From contig CAPZDM010000026.1 in the NCBI GenBank assembly GCA_948745425.1, forward strand, positions 1 through 21,472: a stretch of DNA of 21,472 nt, read 5' to 3'. A program made the position numbers and the translations under genes. The number at the start of each line of letters is the position of its first letter. Position 1 is the first letter of the stretch. Shown here piece after piece: positions 1-5,820 of this stretch. Origin of the DNA: an uncultured Clostridia bacterium (GTDB lineage: Bacteria; Bacillota; Clostridia; TANB77; CAG-508). The notes beneath the pieces are model-generated. The model searched no databases, had not been told where the DNA came from, and saw only the letters and a list, made by a program, of their open reading frames with translations.

Positions 1-102
1 ACTTGAATCACTTTTTTTCTATATTTTTTGTTTCACATCAATTGTAACACTACAATTTTTATATTATCTTTGTTTTTTATATTTCTTTGTTTTATTTACA
101 TT

Positions 103-136
103 GGATAATGGTTTTATTATATTAATACCATTATCC
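103..136. other. Perfect 10-bp inverted repeat near the left edge
   Basis: GGATAATGGT (103-112) pairs with ACCATTATCC (127-136) around a 14-base AT-rich loop. It may be the 3' hairpin of a gene to the left of the window or an operator-like palindrome. Neither side carries a convincing T-run, so I do not call it a terminator. Nothing else recognisable lies in bases 1-170, which are T-rich and non-coding in both directions. Confidence 0.35.
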
Positions 137-170
137 TATAACATTTTGTATATATTTTTTATATGTTCGC

Positions 171-199
171 TTGTTTTTTTGTAAATTTTGTAGTATAGT
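171..199 (+). promoter_or_regulatory. Promoter of the 33-residue peptide gene
   Basis: A -35 box TTGTTT (171-176), a 17-base spacer and a -10 box TATAGT (194-199) fit a sigma-A promoter. Transcription would begin near 206 and give a leader of about 80 nt ahead of the peptide gene at 287. That leader would contain the 12-base repeat arm at 232-243 and the ribosome binding site at 271-280. Confidence 0.5.
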
Positions 200-286
200 A
201 TTTAAAGATAGATATGAAATAGCAGATATGTTGTGGCTACCACTTTCAATACTCGGGTACATTCGAGAGCAAGGAGGTGGTTGTTT

Positions 287-388
287 ATGGGATTTATATT
301 AACTCTAATATATGCTTTGGGATTTTCCCTAACTATAAACGTAGCCTTATTGTGTATTATATACATAATGTGGACTAGTAAGCAATAA
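287..388 (+). CDS. 33-residue hydrophobic peptide, candidate type I toxin
   Basis: This short reading frame starts at ATG 287, seven bases after AGGAGGTG (272-279), an unusually complete match to the 16S rRNA anti-Shine-Dalgarno. The peptide begins MGFILTLIYALGFSL and ends IMWTSKQ. It is almost entirely one membrane-spanning helix with a short polar tail holding a single lysine. Small single-helix peptides with perfect ribosome binding sites, facing an antisense RNA, are typical of type I toxins such as Fst and TxpA/BsrG, which act in the inner membrane. The length equals that of Fst (33 residues), but I see no shared Pro-x-x-Val-Gly-type core, so homology is not claimed. It could instead be an unrelated membrane microprotein. 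The opposing promoter and terminator are the strongest argument for a toxin. Confidence 0.55.
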   Translation: MGFILTLIYALGFSLTINVALLCIIYIMWTSKQ

Positions 389-427
389 AAAAACAACACA
401 TTCTGCTTTTGTCGGTTGGAATGTGTT
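387..427 (-). terminator. Intrinsic terminator of the antisense RNA
   Basis: On the minus strand AACACATTC (complement of 427-419) pairs perfectly with GAATGTGTT (complement of 403-395), followed after GT by seven T (complement of 393-387). The stem is shared by the peptide mRNA, which reads it in the other direction but has only a weak T-run after it, so termination should be stronger leftward. Confidence 0.75.
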
Positions 428-475
428 ATTAAACCAATTTATGTGGTAGCCACATTTCTGTGACTCTCATTTTCT
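387..475 (-). ncRNA. Predicted antisense RNA (antitoxin candidate), about 90 nt
   Basis: The perfect promoter at 482-510 should start a leftward transcript near 475. It would run through the right repeat arm (454-443) and end at the hairpin plus T-run that finishes at 387. The RNA would be complementary to the 3' end of the peptide mRNA, including its stop codon (386-388). It also carries the same GUGGCUACCAC as the mRNA leader, which is nearly self-complementary (4+4 pairs around a 3-nt mismatch), so it might touch both ends of the target. No open reading frame is evident in it. Its existence is inferred from promoter and terminator only. Confidence 0.6.
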
Positions 476-481
476 ATCTAT

Positions 482-510
482 ATTATACACAGATTTATAA
501 TCTTTGTCAA
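482..510 (-). promoter_or_regulatory. Perfect-consensus antisense promoter
   Basis: On the minus strand TTGACA (complement of 510-505), exactly 17 bases, then TATAAT (complement of 487-482): a full match to the sigma-A consensus and the best promoter in the window. It points left, away from the HD-GYP gene and towards the peptide gene. A plus-strand TATAAT (496-501), the best -10 candidate for the HD-GYP gene, lies within its spacer, so RNA polymerase could not occupy both at once. Confidence 0.75.
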
Positions 511-545
511 ATAATATTTTAGTTTAAGGAGGAAGTATTATTAAT

Positions 546-1217
546 ATGAAAAAGTTTATTCCAGCAGATTTAGATAATGGAAAGAATTTAAATTCTAATG
601 TATTAAATACCTCTAATGTAACTAGCATGTATAAGTCTGAAGATCTTGAAAAAATAAGAAGTTTTAATAAGGATTCTTATACTCGTGGACATTCTGATAG
701 AGTTTCTGCATATTCTGTTTTGATTGGAAAATACCTAGGTCTTCCTGAAAACCAATTGGATTTACTTCGTGTTGGAGGGTTATTCCATGATATAGGTAAA
801 ACTGGTATTCCAGATAATATATTGTTTAAAAATGATAAATTGACTAATGATGAGTATTCACAAATGAAGGCTCATTCATCTATTGGAGCAGATATATTGT
901 CTAATTCTATTATATTTAAAAATTTAATTCCTATTGTTGAACATCATCATGAAAGATATGATGGTAGTGGTTACCCTTCTAGGCTATCTGGCGAGAATAT
1001 TCCTTATCTTGCAAGGATTACTTCTGTTTCTGATACTTTTGATGCTATGACATCTAATAGAGTTTACCGTGATGCATTACCTTTAGATACTGTAATACAA
1101 GAGATTGAGAAATGCAAAGGCACACAATTAGATCCTAAAATAGCTGATGTATTTTTGGATATATTGCATAATCATTTTGATGAAATTGAGGATATCAGAA
1201 AAAGGTTTCCTATATAA
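546..1217 (+). CDS. HD-GYP domain cyclic-dinucleotide phosphodiesterase
   Basis: The 223-residue protein is a free-standing HD-GYP domain, the family that hydrolyses cyclic di-GMP (or related dinucleotides) with metal ions. Visible landmarks: H81-D82 with K85 in the LFHDIGKTGIPD stretch, H110, the HHHE run near 133-136, the complete G-Y-P at 142-144, and the downstream VSDTFDAMTSNRVYR stretch (161-175) typical of the family. About 35 residues precede the domain with no clear sensor, transmembrane segment or receiver domain, so the signal it answers is not evident. AAGGAGG (526-532) supports the ATG at 546. A -10-like TATAAT at 496-501 has only a weak -35 match. It is transcribed alone and stops just before stacked hairpins. 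An HD phosphohydrolase with another substrate is possible, but the intact GYP makes this unlikely. Confidence 0.9.
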   Translation: MKKFIPADLDNGKNLNSNVLNTSNVTSMYKSEDLEKIRSFNKDSYTRGHSDRVSAYSVLIGKYLGLPENQLDLLRVGGLFHDIGKTGIPDNILFKNDKLTNDEYSQMKAHSSIGADILSNSIIFKNLIPIVEHHHERYDGSGYPSRLSGENIPYLARITSVSDTFDAMTSNRVYRDALPLDTVIQEIEKCKGTQLDPKIADVFLDILHNHFDEIEDIRKRFPI

Positions 1218-1220
1218 AAA

Positions 1221-1260
1221 AGTGGCTTCGCCACTCGGACGCCCAAAGGGCGCCCCTACA
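1221..1260. repeat. GC-rich double-hairpin dispersed repeat
   Basis: Two hairpins stand side by side in otherwise AT-rich DNA: AGTGGC-TTC-GCCACT (1221-1235) and CGCCC-AAA-GGGCG (1240-1252), followed by CCCCTACA. On the minus strand it begins TGTAGGGGCGCCC and ends with a hairpin followed by six T. From general knowledge, GTAGGGGCG-type palindromes are scattered through many clostridial genomes. Only one copy is in this window, so its repeat status is inference. It may also back up termination from either side. Confidence 0.6.
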
Positions 1261-1309
1261 TCACTCTACCATTTTGTAGATATTTATAAATATATAGAAC
1301 TTTCCTATA

Positions 1310-1352
1310 ATAGAATAAAAGAAGGTCGCACTGCGACCTTCTTTTATTCTAT
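1310..1352. terminator. Bidirectional terminator, 20-bp perfect stem
   Basis: Bases 1310-1329 and 1333-1352 are exact reverse complements around a 3-base loop. The GGTCGC/GCGACC tip and TTCTTTTATT arms give a T-rich stretch on both strands. It separates the HD-GYP gene (+) from the ABC-F gene (-). The ABC-F stop codon (1344-1346) lies inside the stem. Confidence 0.85.
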
Positions 1353-2924
1353 GTCTAGATATTCATTATATGTACATTCTTTATCTATCACTTTATCTTT
1401 CTTTATATCTATTATTCTATTTGCTACTGTTTGTGTTAATTGATGGTCATGTGAGGTGAATAATAGATTTCCTTTGAATTTAATCATTGCTTCGTTTACT
1501 GATGTTATACTTTCCATGTCCAGATGGTTAGTTGGTTCATCAAATATTAGGAAATTTGCTCCTGATAACATTAATTTTGAAAGTACACATCTAACTTTTT
1601 CTCCTCCTGATAGTACTTTTACATTTTTTAATGCTTCTTCTCCAGAGAATAACATTCTTCCTAGAAATCCTCTAACATAAGTTTCATCTAGGTCTTTTGA
1701 GTATTGTCTTAACCAATCTGTAATACTTACATCTTGTGCGAATAGATAGTTATTATCTTTAGGAAAATATTCATTTGATATTGTAGTTCCCCATGTTATT
1801 GTTCCTGAGTCTGGCTCTATTGCTCCTGCAATTATTTGGAATAATACTGTTTTTGCTAATTCATTGTCTGCTAAAAACGCTATTTTATCATCACTTTTTA
1901 CTGTAAATGAAACATTGTCTAGTATCTTTTCTCCATTTACTGTTTTTGTTATATTTTCTACTTTTAATATTTCTTTTCCTGGTTCTCTATCTGGCTTAAA
2001 GTCTACATATGGATATTTTCTGTTTGATGGTTTTATTTCTTCTAGTTCTATTTTTTCTAATGATTTTTTTCTTGATGTTGCTTGCTTTGATTTTGAGGCG
2101 TTTGCACTAAATCTTGCAATGAATTCTTGTAATTCTTTTATTTTCTCTTCTTTCTTTTTATTTGCATCTTTTGCTTGTCTTAACGCTAATTGACTAGATT
2201 CATACCAGAAGTCATAGTTTCCTGGATATACTGTTATCTTGCCAAAGTCAACGTCTGCAATGTGTGTACATACTTTATTTAAGAAATATCTATCATGTGA
2301 TACTACTATTACTGTGTTTTCAAAATTAATTAAGAATTCTTGTAACCAGTTTATAGTTTTTAAATCTAAGTCGTTTGTAGGCTCGTCTAATAATAAAATG
2401 TCTGGATTTCCAAATAAACTTTGTGCTAATAATACTTTTACTTTGTCTTTTGCTTCTATTTCTTTCATGTATTTATCATGAAGATCACTTAATATACCTA
2501 AATCATTTAATAATGTTGCTGCGTCTGCTTCTGCATTCCATCCATCTAGTTCTGCAAATTTTTCTTCTAGTTTTGCAGCTCTCATTCCATCTTCTTCTGA
2601 AAAATCTGGTTTTGCATATATTTCTTCTTTTTCTTTCATTATTTTATATAGTTCTTCATTTCCCATAATTACTGTGTCTAATACTTTATATTCCTCAAAT
2701 GCAAAGTGGTCTTGTTTTAAAACTGATACTCTTTCTGTTTTATCATGAGTGACTTCTCCTTTGCTTGGTTCTATTTCTCCTGATAGAACTTTTAAAAAGG
2801 TTGATTTTCCTGCCCCGTTTGCTCCTATAATTCCATAACAGTTTCCTTTTCCAAATCTAATATTTACATCTTCAAATAAAACTCTTTTTCCAAATCTTAT
2901 TGTAACTCCTGTTGAAACTAGCAT
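1344..2924 (-). CDS. ykpA: ABC-F family ATPase, YkpA/YbiT type
   Basis: The 526-residue protein has two ABC nucleotide-binding domains and no membrane segments, the ABC-F pattern. These proteins act on ribosomes as translation factors or antibiotic-resistance proteins; the YkpA/YbiT branch is regarded as housekeeping. Domain 1 has an intact Walker A (GANGAGKS, 34-41), Walker B with DEPTND (180-185) and SHD, but KVKVLLAQ stands where LSGGQ is expected. Domain 2 has a degenerate P-loop (ADNELAKTVLF, 352-362) and an intact LSGGE (438-442) with DEPTNH (462-467). From memory both departures occur in Bacillus YkpA, so they are family traits, not decay. A linker of about 75 residues (240-315) rich in Lys and Glu matches the P-site tRNA interaction motif position. 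AGGAG lies just upstream of ATG 2924. Its start overlaps the end of hepT by 7 bases, so it is co-transcribed with the toxin-antitoxin pair. Confidence 0.93.
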   Translation of the reverse strand: MLVSTGVTIRFGKRVLFEDVNIRFGKGNCYGIIGANGAGKSTFLKVLSGEIEPSKGEVTHDKTERVSVLKQDHFAFEEYKVLDTVIMGNEELYKIMKEKEEIYAKPDFSEEDGMRAAKLEEKFAELDGWNAEADAATLLNDLGILSDLHDKYMKEIEAKDKVKVLLAQSLFGNPDILLLDEPTNDLDLKTINWLQEFLINFENTVIVVSHDRYFLNKVCTHIADVDFGKITVYPGNYDFWYESSQLALRQAKDANKKKEEKIKELQEFIARFSANASKSKQATSRKKSLEKIELEEIKPSNRKYPYVDFKPDREPGKEILKVENITKTVNGEKILDNVSFTVKSDDKIAFLADNELAKTVLFQIIAGAIEPDSGTITWGTTISNEYFPKDNNYLFAQDVSITDWLRQYSKDLDETYVRGFLGRMLFSGEEALKNVKVLSGGEKVRCVLSKLMLSGANFLIFDEPTNHLDMESITSVNEAMIKFKGNLLFTSHDHQLTQTVANRIIDIKKDKVIDKECTYNEYLDIE

Positions 2925-3265
2925 TTCTTATCTCCTTCCATTATCTCTTTTAAATCATTTTTTAGTTGCACTATATCTTTTGTTATAATATCCCATATAA
3001 AATCTAGCTTTATTCCTTCATAATCATGTACTATCTTATTTCTCAAATTCTTTATAACAATCCATTCTATGTTTGGATATTCTTCCATTGTTTCTTTACT
3101 TATATTTTTTACCAATTCACCTATCTGGCTAATGGCAAATACCGTAGCATCTACTTTTTCTTCATTATCAGAAAATGTCTTAAAATCACAATTATGTGTA
3201 TATCTTAAAGTCTTATCTATATATTCTATCATTTTCTTTAATGAAATAATGTCTTTATTTCTCAT
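2918..3265 (-). CDS. hepT: HEPN toxin (HepT-like, former DUF86)
   Basis: The 115-residue all-alpha protein carries the HEPN RNase motif Rx4HxY as R75-NKIV-H80-D-Y82, preceded by QIGELVKNIS typical of HepT/DUF86. HepT proteins form dimers that cut RNA; some cut the 3' end of tRNA. In characterised HepT-MntA pairs, the antitoxin AMPylates the tyrosine of this motif, and that tyrosine is present here (Y82). The gene follows its antitoxin with an 11-base overlap, and its own AGGAGTG binding site lies inside the antitoxin gene. The catalytic motif is intact, so the toxin should be active. Target and trigger cannot be read from the sequence. Confidence 0.88.
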   Translation of the reverse strand: MRNKDIISLKKMIEYIDKTLRYTHNCDFKTFSDNEEKVDATVFAISQIGELVKNISKETMEEYPNIEWIVIKNLRNKIVHDYEGIKLDFIWDIITKDIVQLKNDLKEIMEGDKKC

Positions 3266-3563
3266 ATATTACCACTCCTGTTCTCTTTATTTCTCTATCT
3301 ATTGGTGAATCATCTAGTATTTCATATTTTTCAAATCCATCTATTTCTTTCTGTAATTTTTCTTTTATCTCACATATCAATTTTAATAAATCAAAACCTC
3401 TTAATTGGGATTTTGTGTCTATCACTAAATCAATATCACTTTTTTGATTTGCTTCTTTTTTTGCATATGATCCAAATAAAATTACTTGATATACTGGTTT
3501 ACTCTTTAAAAATTCCCCTAAAATTTTTGCAATTTCTTCAATTGTATAAATTTTTTCACTCAT
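3255..3563 (-). CDS. mntA: Minimal nucleotidyltransferase antitoxin (MntA-like)
   Basis: The 102-residue protein is a minimal nucleotidyltransferase with the signature GSx10DxD: G31-S32, ten residues, then D43-I-D45. Such MNT proteins partner HEPN toxins and neutralise them, in tested cases by adding AMP to the toxin tyrosine. It is the first gene of a leftward transcript with hepT and the ABC-F gene. GGGAGGGAG stands 6-8 bases before the ATG at 3563, and a promoter (3611-3639) lies just upstream. The metal-binding aspartates are intact, so catalytic neutralisation is plausible. Confidence 0.88.
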   Translation of the reverse strand: MSEKIYTIEEIAKILGEFLKSKPVYQVILFGSYAKKEANQKSDIDLVIDTKSQLRGFDLLKLICEIKEKLQKEIDGFEKYEILDDSPIDREIKRTGVVIYEK

Positions 3564-3610
3564 ATAATCATCTCCCTCCCTATACCTTGTTCTCTTTCAT
3601 TTCATGTAAT

Positions 3611-3639
3611 ATATTACCATATTAATTATAATTTGTCTA
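3611..3639 (-). promoter_or_regulatory. Promoter of the mntA-hepT-ykpA transcript
   Basis: On the minus strand TAGACA (complement of 3639-3634), a 17-base spacer, and TAATAT (complement of 3616-3611). The mntA start is about 50 bases downstream. No obvious operator palindrome covers it. Confidence 0.5.
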
Positions 3640-3643
3640 CTCT

Positions 3644-3668
3644 GGAAATTGGGACGGTTCTCTTTTCC
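3644..3668. repeat. GGGACGGTTCTCTTTTCC repeat, copy 1
   Basis: The 25-base unit runs GGAAATTGGGAC to CTCTTTTCC with imperfectly complementary ends (GGAAA/TTTCC). It matches copy 2 (5682-5706) at 23 of 25 positions. On the other strand it reads GAGAACCGTCCC, a motif I associate with REP-type palindromes mobilised by Y1 (RAYT/IS200-like) transposases in Firmicutes. No such transposase is in the window. Confidence 0.65.
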
Positions 3669-3738
3669 ATTTGTCACAATTTTTATCTATCAACAATATA
3701 ATAAATAAATGACTTAGACTAGGAAAGGATGTTTTACT

Positions 3739-4986
3739 ATGAATAAAAATGTTCTGAAATTTTCTATTATGTTTTTAGCTTTGTTTATACATATTCTTTG
3801 TATTATTAATTCCATATCTTATGCTACACCAATTCAAAATAGTAATATATATAGGGGAATTGATGTAAGTAAATATCAAGGCCATATAGATTATGCTAAG
3901 GTCAAGGCCTCTGGAATACAGGTTGTCTATATAAAGGCTAGTGAAGGGACTAATATAATTGACCCTTATTTTAGAACTAATTATGATAATGCTAAAGCTC
4001 AGGGGTTAAAAATTGGCTTCTATCATTTTGTTAGAGCTAGAAACGAAGAAGATGCAATTAGAGAAGCTGTGTTTTTCCATTCTGTTATTTCTGGTACTAG
4101 TCCAGATTGCAGACTTGCAATGGATTTCGAAGTTTTTGATGGATTAGGTATTACAAAAATTAATGAGATTTCTTTTGCATTTTTACAAAAGTTACAGGAA
4201 TTGACTCAAAAAGAATGTGTGGTTTATAGTGATGAGTATAATGCCAGGACTGTGTTTAGTAGAGAGTTAGCAAGTGCATATCCTTTATGGATTGCTGAGT
4301 ATGGTGTAAATGTGCCTTCAAGTACAGGTAATTGGAATGAATGGATTGGTTTCCAGTATTCTGATAAGGGTAGAATTGATGGGATAAATGGAAATGTAGA
4401 TTTAGACAAATTTAGAGAAGATATTTTTCTTTCTGATAGTAGTGTAATTCCATCTCCTGAGCCTGAACCAGAACCTAATCCAGATCCAGACCCTGATGTC
4501 TCTAATAATATATATTATTTTGTAAAACGTGGAGATACTTTATCCCATATCGCTTTATGGTATAACACTACTGTAGAAAATTTGGTGAAACTAAATAATA
4601 TTCAAAATCCTGATTTAATTTATGTTGGTCAAAGATTGTTGATTTCTGTGTCTGATGACCCTAATAAACCAAAGGAAGTAAAATATACTGTAAAAAGAGG
4701 TGATACTTTATCTAAAATCGCTAATAGATATGGTATAACTGTAAATGAAATTGCTCAATTAAATAATATTCAAAATCCAAATTTAATTTATGTTGGTCAA
4801 ATACTTAGAATTCCTTTGGACCATTCTATTAATCAAATGAAAAATGTGTATTATAGGGTTCAAAGAGGTGACCGTTTATGGAGAATTGCTAAAATGTATA
4901 GAACTACTGTGTCTAATATTGCAAGACTTAATGGCATTCGTAATCCAAATTTAATTTATGTTGGTCAAATATTAAAAATATATTAA
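3739..4986 (+). CDS. Secreted GH25 lysozyme with three LysM domains
   Basis: The 415-residue protein begins with a signal peptide (hydrophobic 6-28, likely cut after the alanine at 29). A glycoside hydrolase family 25 domain follows (about 38-230). It starts YRGIDVSKYQG and has the catalytic pair D129 and E131 in AMDFEVF, plus D42 and the NVDLD stretch (219-223). This family cleaves the MurNAc-GlcNAc bond of peptidoglycan. An acidic Pro/Glu/Asp linker (238-254) leads to three LysM peptidoglycan-binding modules (about 258-303, 315-358, 370-415), each containing RGD near its start and NPxLIYVGQ near its end. The last ends at the C-terminus. A wall-remodelling role or lysis of competitors are both possible. 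AGGAAAGGAT precedes ATG 3739. A TATAAT (3697-3702) lies upstream with a poor -35. Its stop codon overlaps that of tetR on the opposite strand, with no terminator between. Confidence 0.95.
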   Translation: MNKNVLKFSIMFLALFIHILCIINSISYATPIQNSNIYRGIDVSKYQGHIDYAKVKASGIQVVYIKASEGTNIIDPYFRTNYDNAKAQGLKIGFYHFVRARNEEDAIREAVFFHSVISGTSPDCRLAMDFEVFDGLGITKINEISFAFLQKLQELTQKECVVYSDEYNARTVFSRELASAYPLWIAEYGVNVPSSTGNWNEWIGFQYSDKGRIDGINGNVDLDKFREDIFLSDSSVIPSPEPEPEPNPDPDPDVSNNIYYFVKRGDTLSHIALWYNTTVENLVKLNNIQNPDLIYVGQRLLISVSDDPNKPKEVKYTVKRGDTLSKIANRYGITVNEIAQLNNIQNPNLIYVGQILRIPLDHSINQMKNVYYRVQRGDRLWRIAKMYRTTVSNIARLNGIRNPNLIYVGQILKIY

Positions 4987-5591
4987 ATGCCTTTTCCTAT
5001 CATACCTCTTATTGTATCATATAAATATGGTTTAAATTCATTTATTGGTAGTGGTTCATCATATAGAATAGAATTAAAACATGTGGAGCTTACTAATTCT
5101 ATTATCATAAATAACGTAACTTCTGGATTTTCTAATTCTATATGATTTTCCTCTATTCCTTTTATAAATAGTGTATATATATTGTCTTTACTATTTTCTT
5201 CATATATCTTGCGTATATTTTTGTTGTATATTCCCCATGATAAATTTTTTGATATAAATTTTAATAGTGTTGGTGCTTTTGCTAGTTCATCTATTACATA
5301 GTTAATTATGAATATTACTTGGTCTGACAAATTTTCAATGTAATTTTTTCTTAGTTCTTTTAATGCTTCATTAAATAATCTGCTGGATTTTTTTGCTATT
5401 AATATATCTCTTATTTCATATTTATCTTTAAAATATAAATAAAATGTTCCTTTTGCTACATTTGCATTGTCTACTATATCTTGTATTGAGGTGTCTTTCA
5501 TTCCCTTTTCTGTAAATAATTTAAATGCTGTATTTAATAGTCTTGATTCTTTGTCATTTCCTTCTATTTTTTCTTTTTTCATATTTATCAT
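4983..5591 (-). CDS. TetR-family repressor of the MMPL transporter regulon
   Basis: The 202-residue protein has an N-terminal TetR helix-turn-helix (about residues 16-62). It ends in VAKGTFYLYFKDKYEIR, matching the family's recognition helix and the turn after it. The rest is an all-alpha ligand and dimerisation domain with no recognisable ligand signature. Its promoter and that of the MMPL gene share the same palindrome over the -35 box (see 5658-5672 and 6087-6137). It therefore probably represses itself and the transporter until a ligand, perhaps a lipid or drug, releases it. The start is uncertain: ATG 5591 and ATG 5582 are both possible, and the upstream GAAAGTGA is a weak binding site that suits the second slightly better. 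It converges on the lysozyme gene with a 3-base overlap of stop codons. Confidence 0.88.
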   Translation of the reverse strand: MINMKKEKIEGNDKESRLLNTAFKLFTEKGMKDTSIQDIVDNANVAKGTFYLYFKDKYEIRDILIAKKSSRLFNEALKELRKNYIENLSDQVIFIINYVIDELAKAPTLLKFISKNLSWGIYNKNIRKIYEENSKDNIYTLFIKGIEENHIELENPEVTLFMIIELVSSTCFNSILYDEPLPINEFKPYLYDTIRGMIGKGI

Positions 5592-5643
5592 TTCACTTTC
5601 TATAATTTATTATCATCATTTTAACTGTCTTTCCATAGAATAT

Positions 5644-5672
5644 ATTATTACATATTTTAGACGATTGGTCAA
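5644..5672 (-). promoter_or_regulatory. tetR promoter with operator over the -35 box
   Basis: On the minus strand TTGACC (complement of 5672-5667), 17 bases, then AATAAT (complement of 5649-5644). The operator-like sequence TTGACCAATCGTCTA (complement of 5672-5658) starts at the -35 box. It matches the sites at 6087-6101 and 6123-6137, suggesting autoregulation. The transcript would have a leader of about 45 nt. Confidence 0.65.
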
Positions 5673-5681
5673 TATATTTAT

Positions 5682-5728
5682 GGAAAATGGGACGTTTCTC
5701 TTTTCCTCATTTTAGGAAATTAGGACAC
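5682..5728. repeat. GGGACG-TTCTCTTTTCC repeat, copy 2, with a partial third unit
   Basis: Bases 5682-5706 repeat the unit at 3644-3668 with two differences. After CTCATTTTA a further start of the unit follows (5715-5728, GGAAATTAGGACAC), so the block looks like one full and one decayed copy. It sits between the tetR promoter and the promoter of the small membrane protein. Confidence 0.6.
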
Positions 5729-5748
5729 ACTTAAATTTTTATAAAGAC

Positions 5749-5777
5749 TTGATTTTTGTTAAATATTTTTGTATAAT
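5749..5777 (+). promoter_or_regulatory. Promoter of the 64-residue membrane protein gene
   Basis: TTGATT (5749-5754), a 17-base spacer and TATAAT (5772-5777). It lacks the TGACCA palindrome found at the tetR and MMPL promoters, so this gene is probably not under the same control. Confidence 0.6.
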
Positions 5778-5820
5778 GAATATATTATTTATGTAAATTT
5801 AATCAGAAAGGAGCGTTTAA

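Larger units (their letters stand above)
232..454. repeat. 12-bp inverted repeat bracketing the peptide gene
   Basis: The left arm TGTGGCTACCAC (232-243) lies in the 5' leader of the peptide mRNA, and the right arm GTGGTAGCCACA (443-454) lies downstream of the stop codon. In one transcript the arms can pair 12 of 12 and close the mRNA head to tail. Each arm is also a small hairpin by itself (GTGG/CCAC). ACCAC in the left arm (239-243) can instead pair with GTGGT at the edge of the ribosome binding site (277-281). Competing structures of this kind are known in type I toxin mRNAs; the use here is inference. Confidence 0.6.

Noticed and set aside
202..399. 65-codon minus-strand open frame across the peptide locus
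   Set aside because: It has no ribosome binding site and lies opposite the better-supported peptide frame. The leftward transcript predicted here ends at 387, before most of this frame.
1147..1443. 98-codon plus-strand frame running out of the HD-GYP gene
   Set aside because: It overlaps the HD-GYP gene, crosses a repeat and a strong terminator, and has no binding site or recognisable protein content.
3671..3702. Lysozyme promoter TTGTCA with TATAAT
   Set aside because: The spacer is 20 bases, too long for a normal sigma-A promoter; only the -10 box is plausible, so it is mentioned in the gene entry and not listed as a promoter.
4438..4497. Short repeated CC(A/T)GA(A/T/C)-type pattern that might suggest a minisatellite or CRISPR-like array
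   Set aside because: It is the Pro-Glu/Pro-Asp linker of the lysozyme. No spaced identical repeats were found, and I see no CRISPR array in the window.
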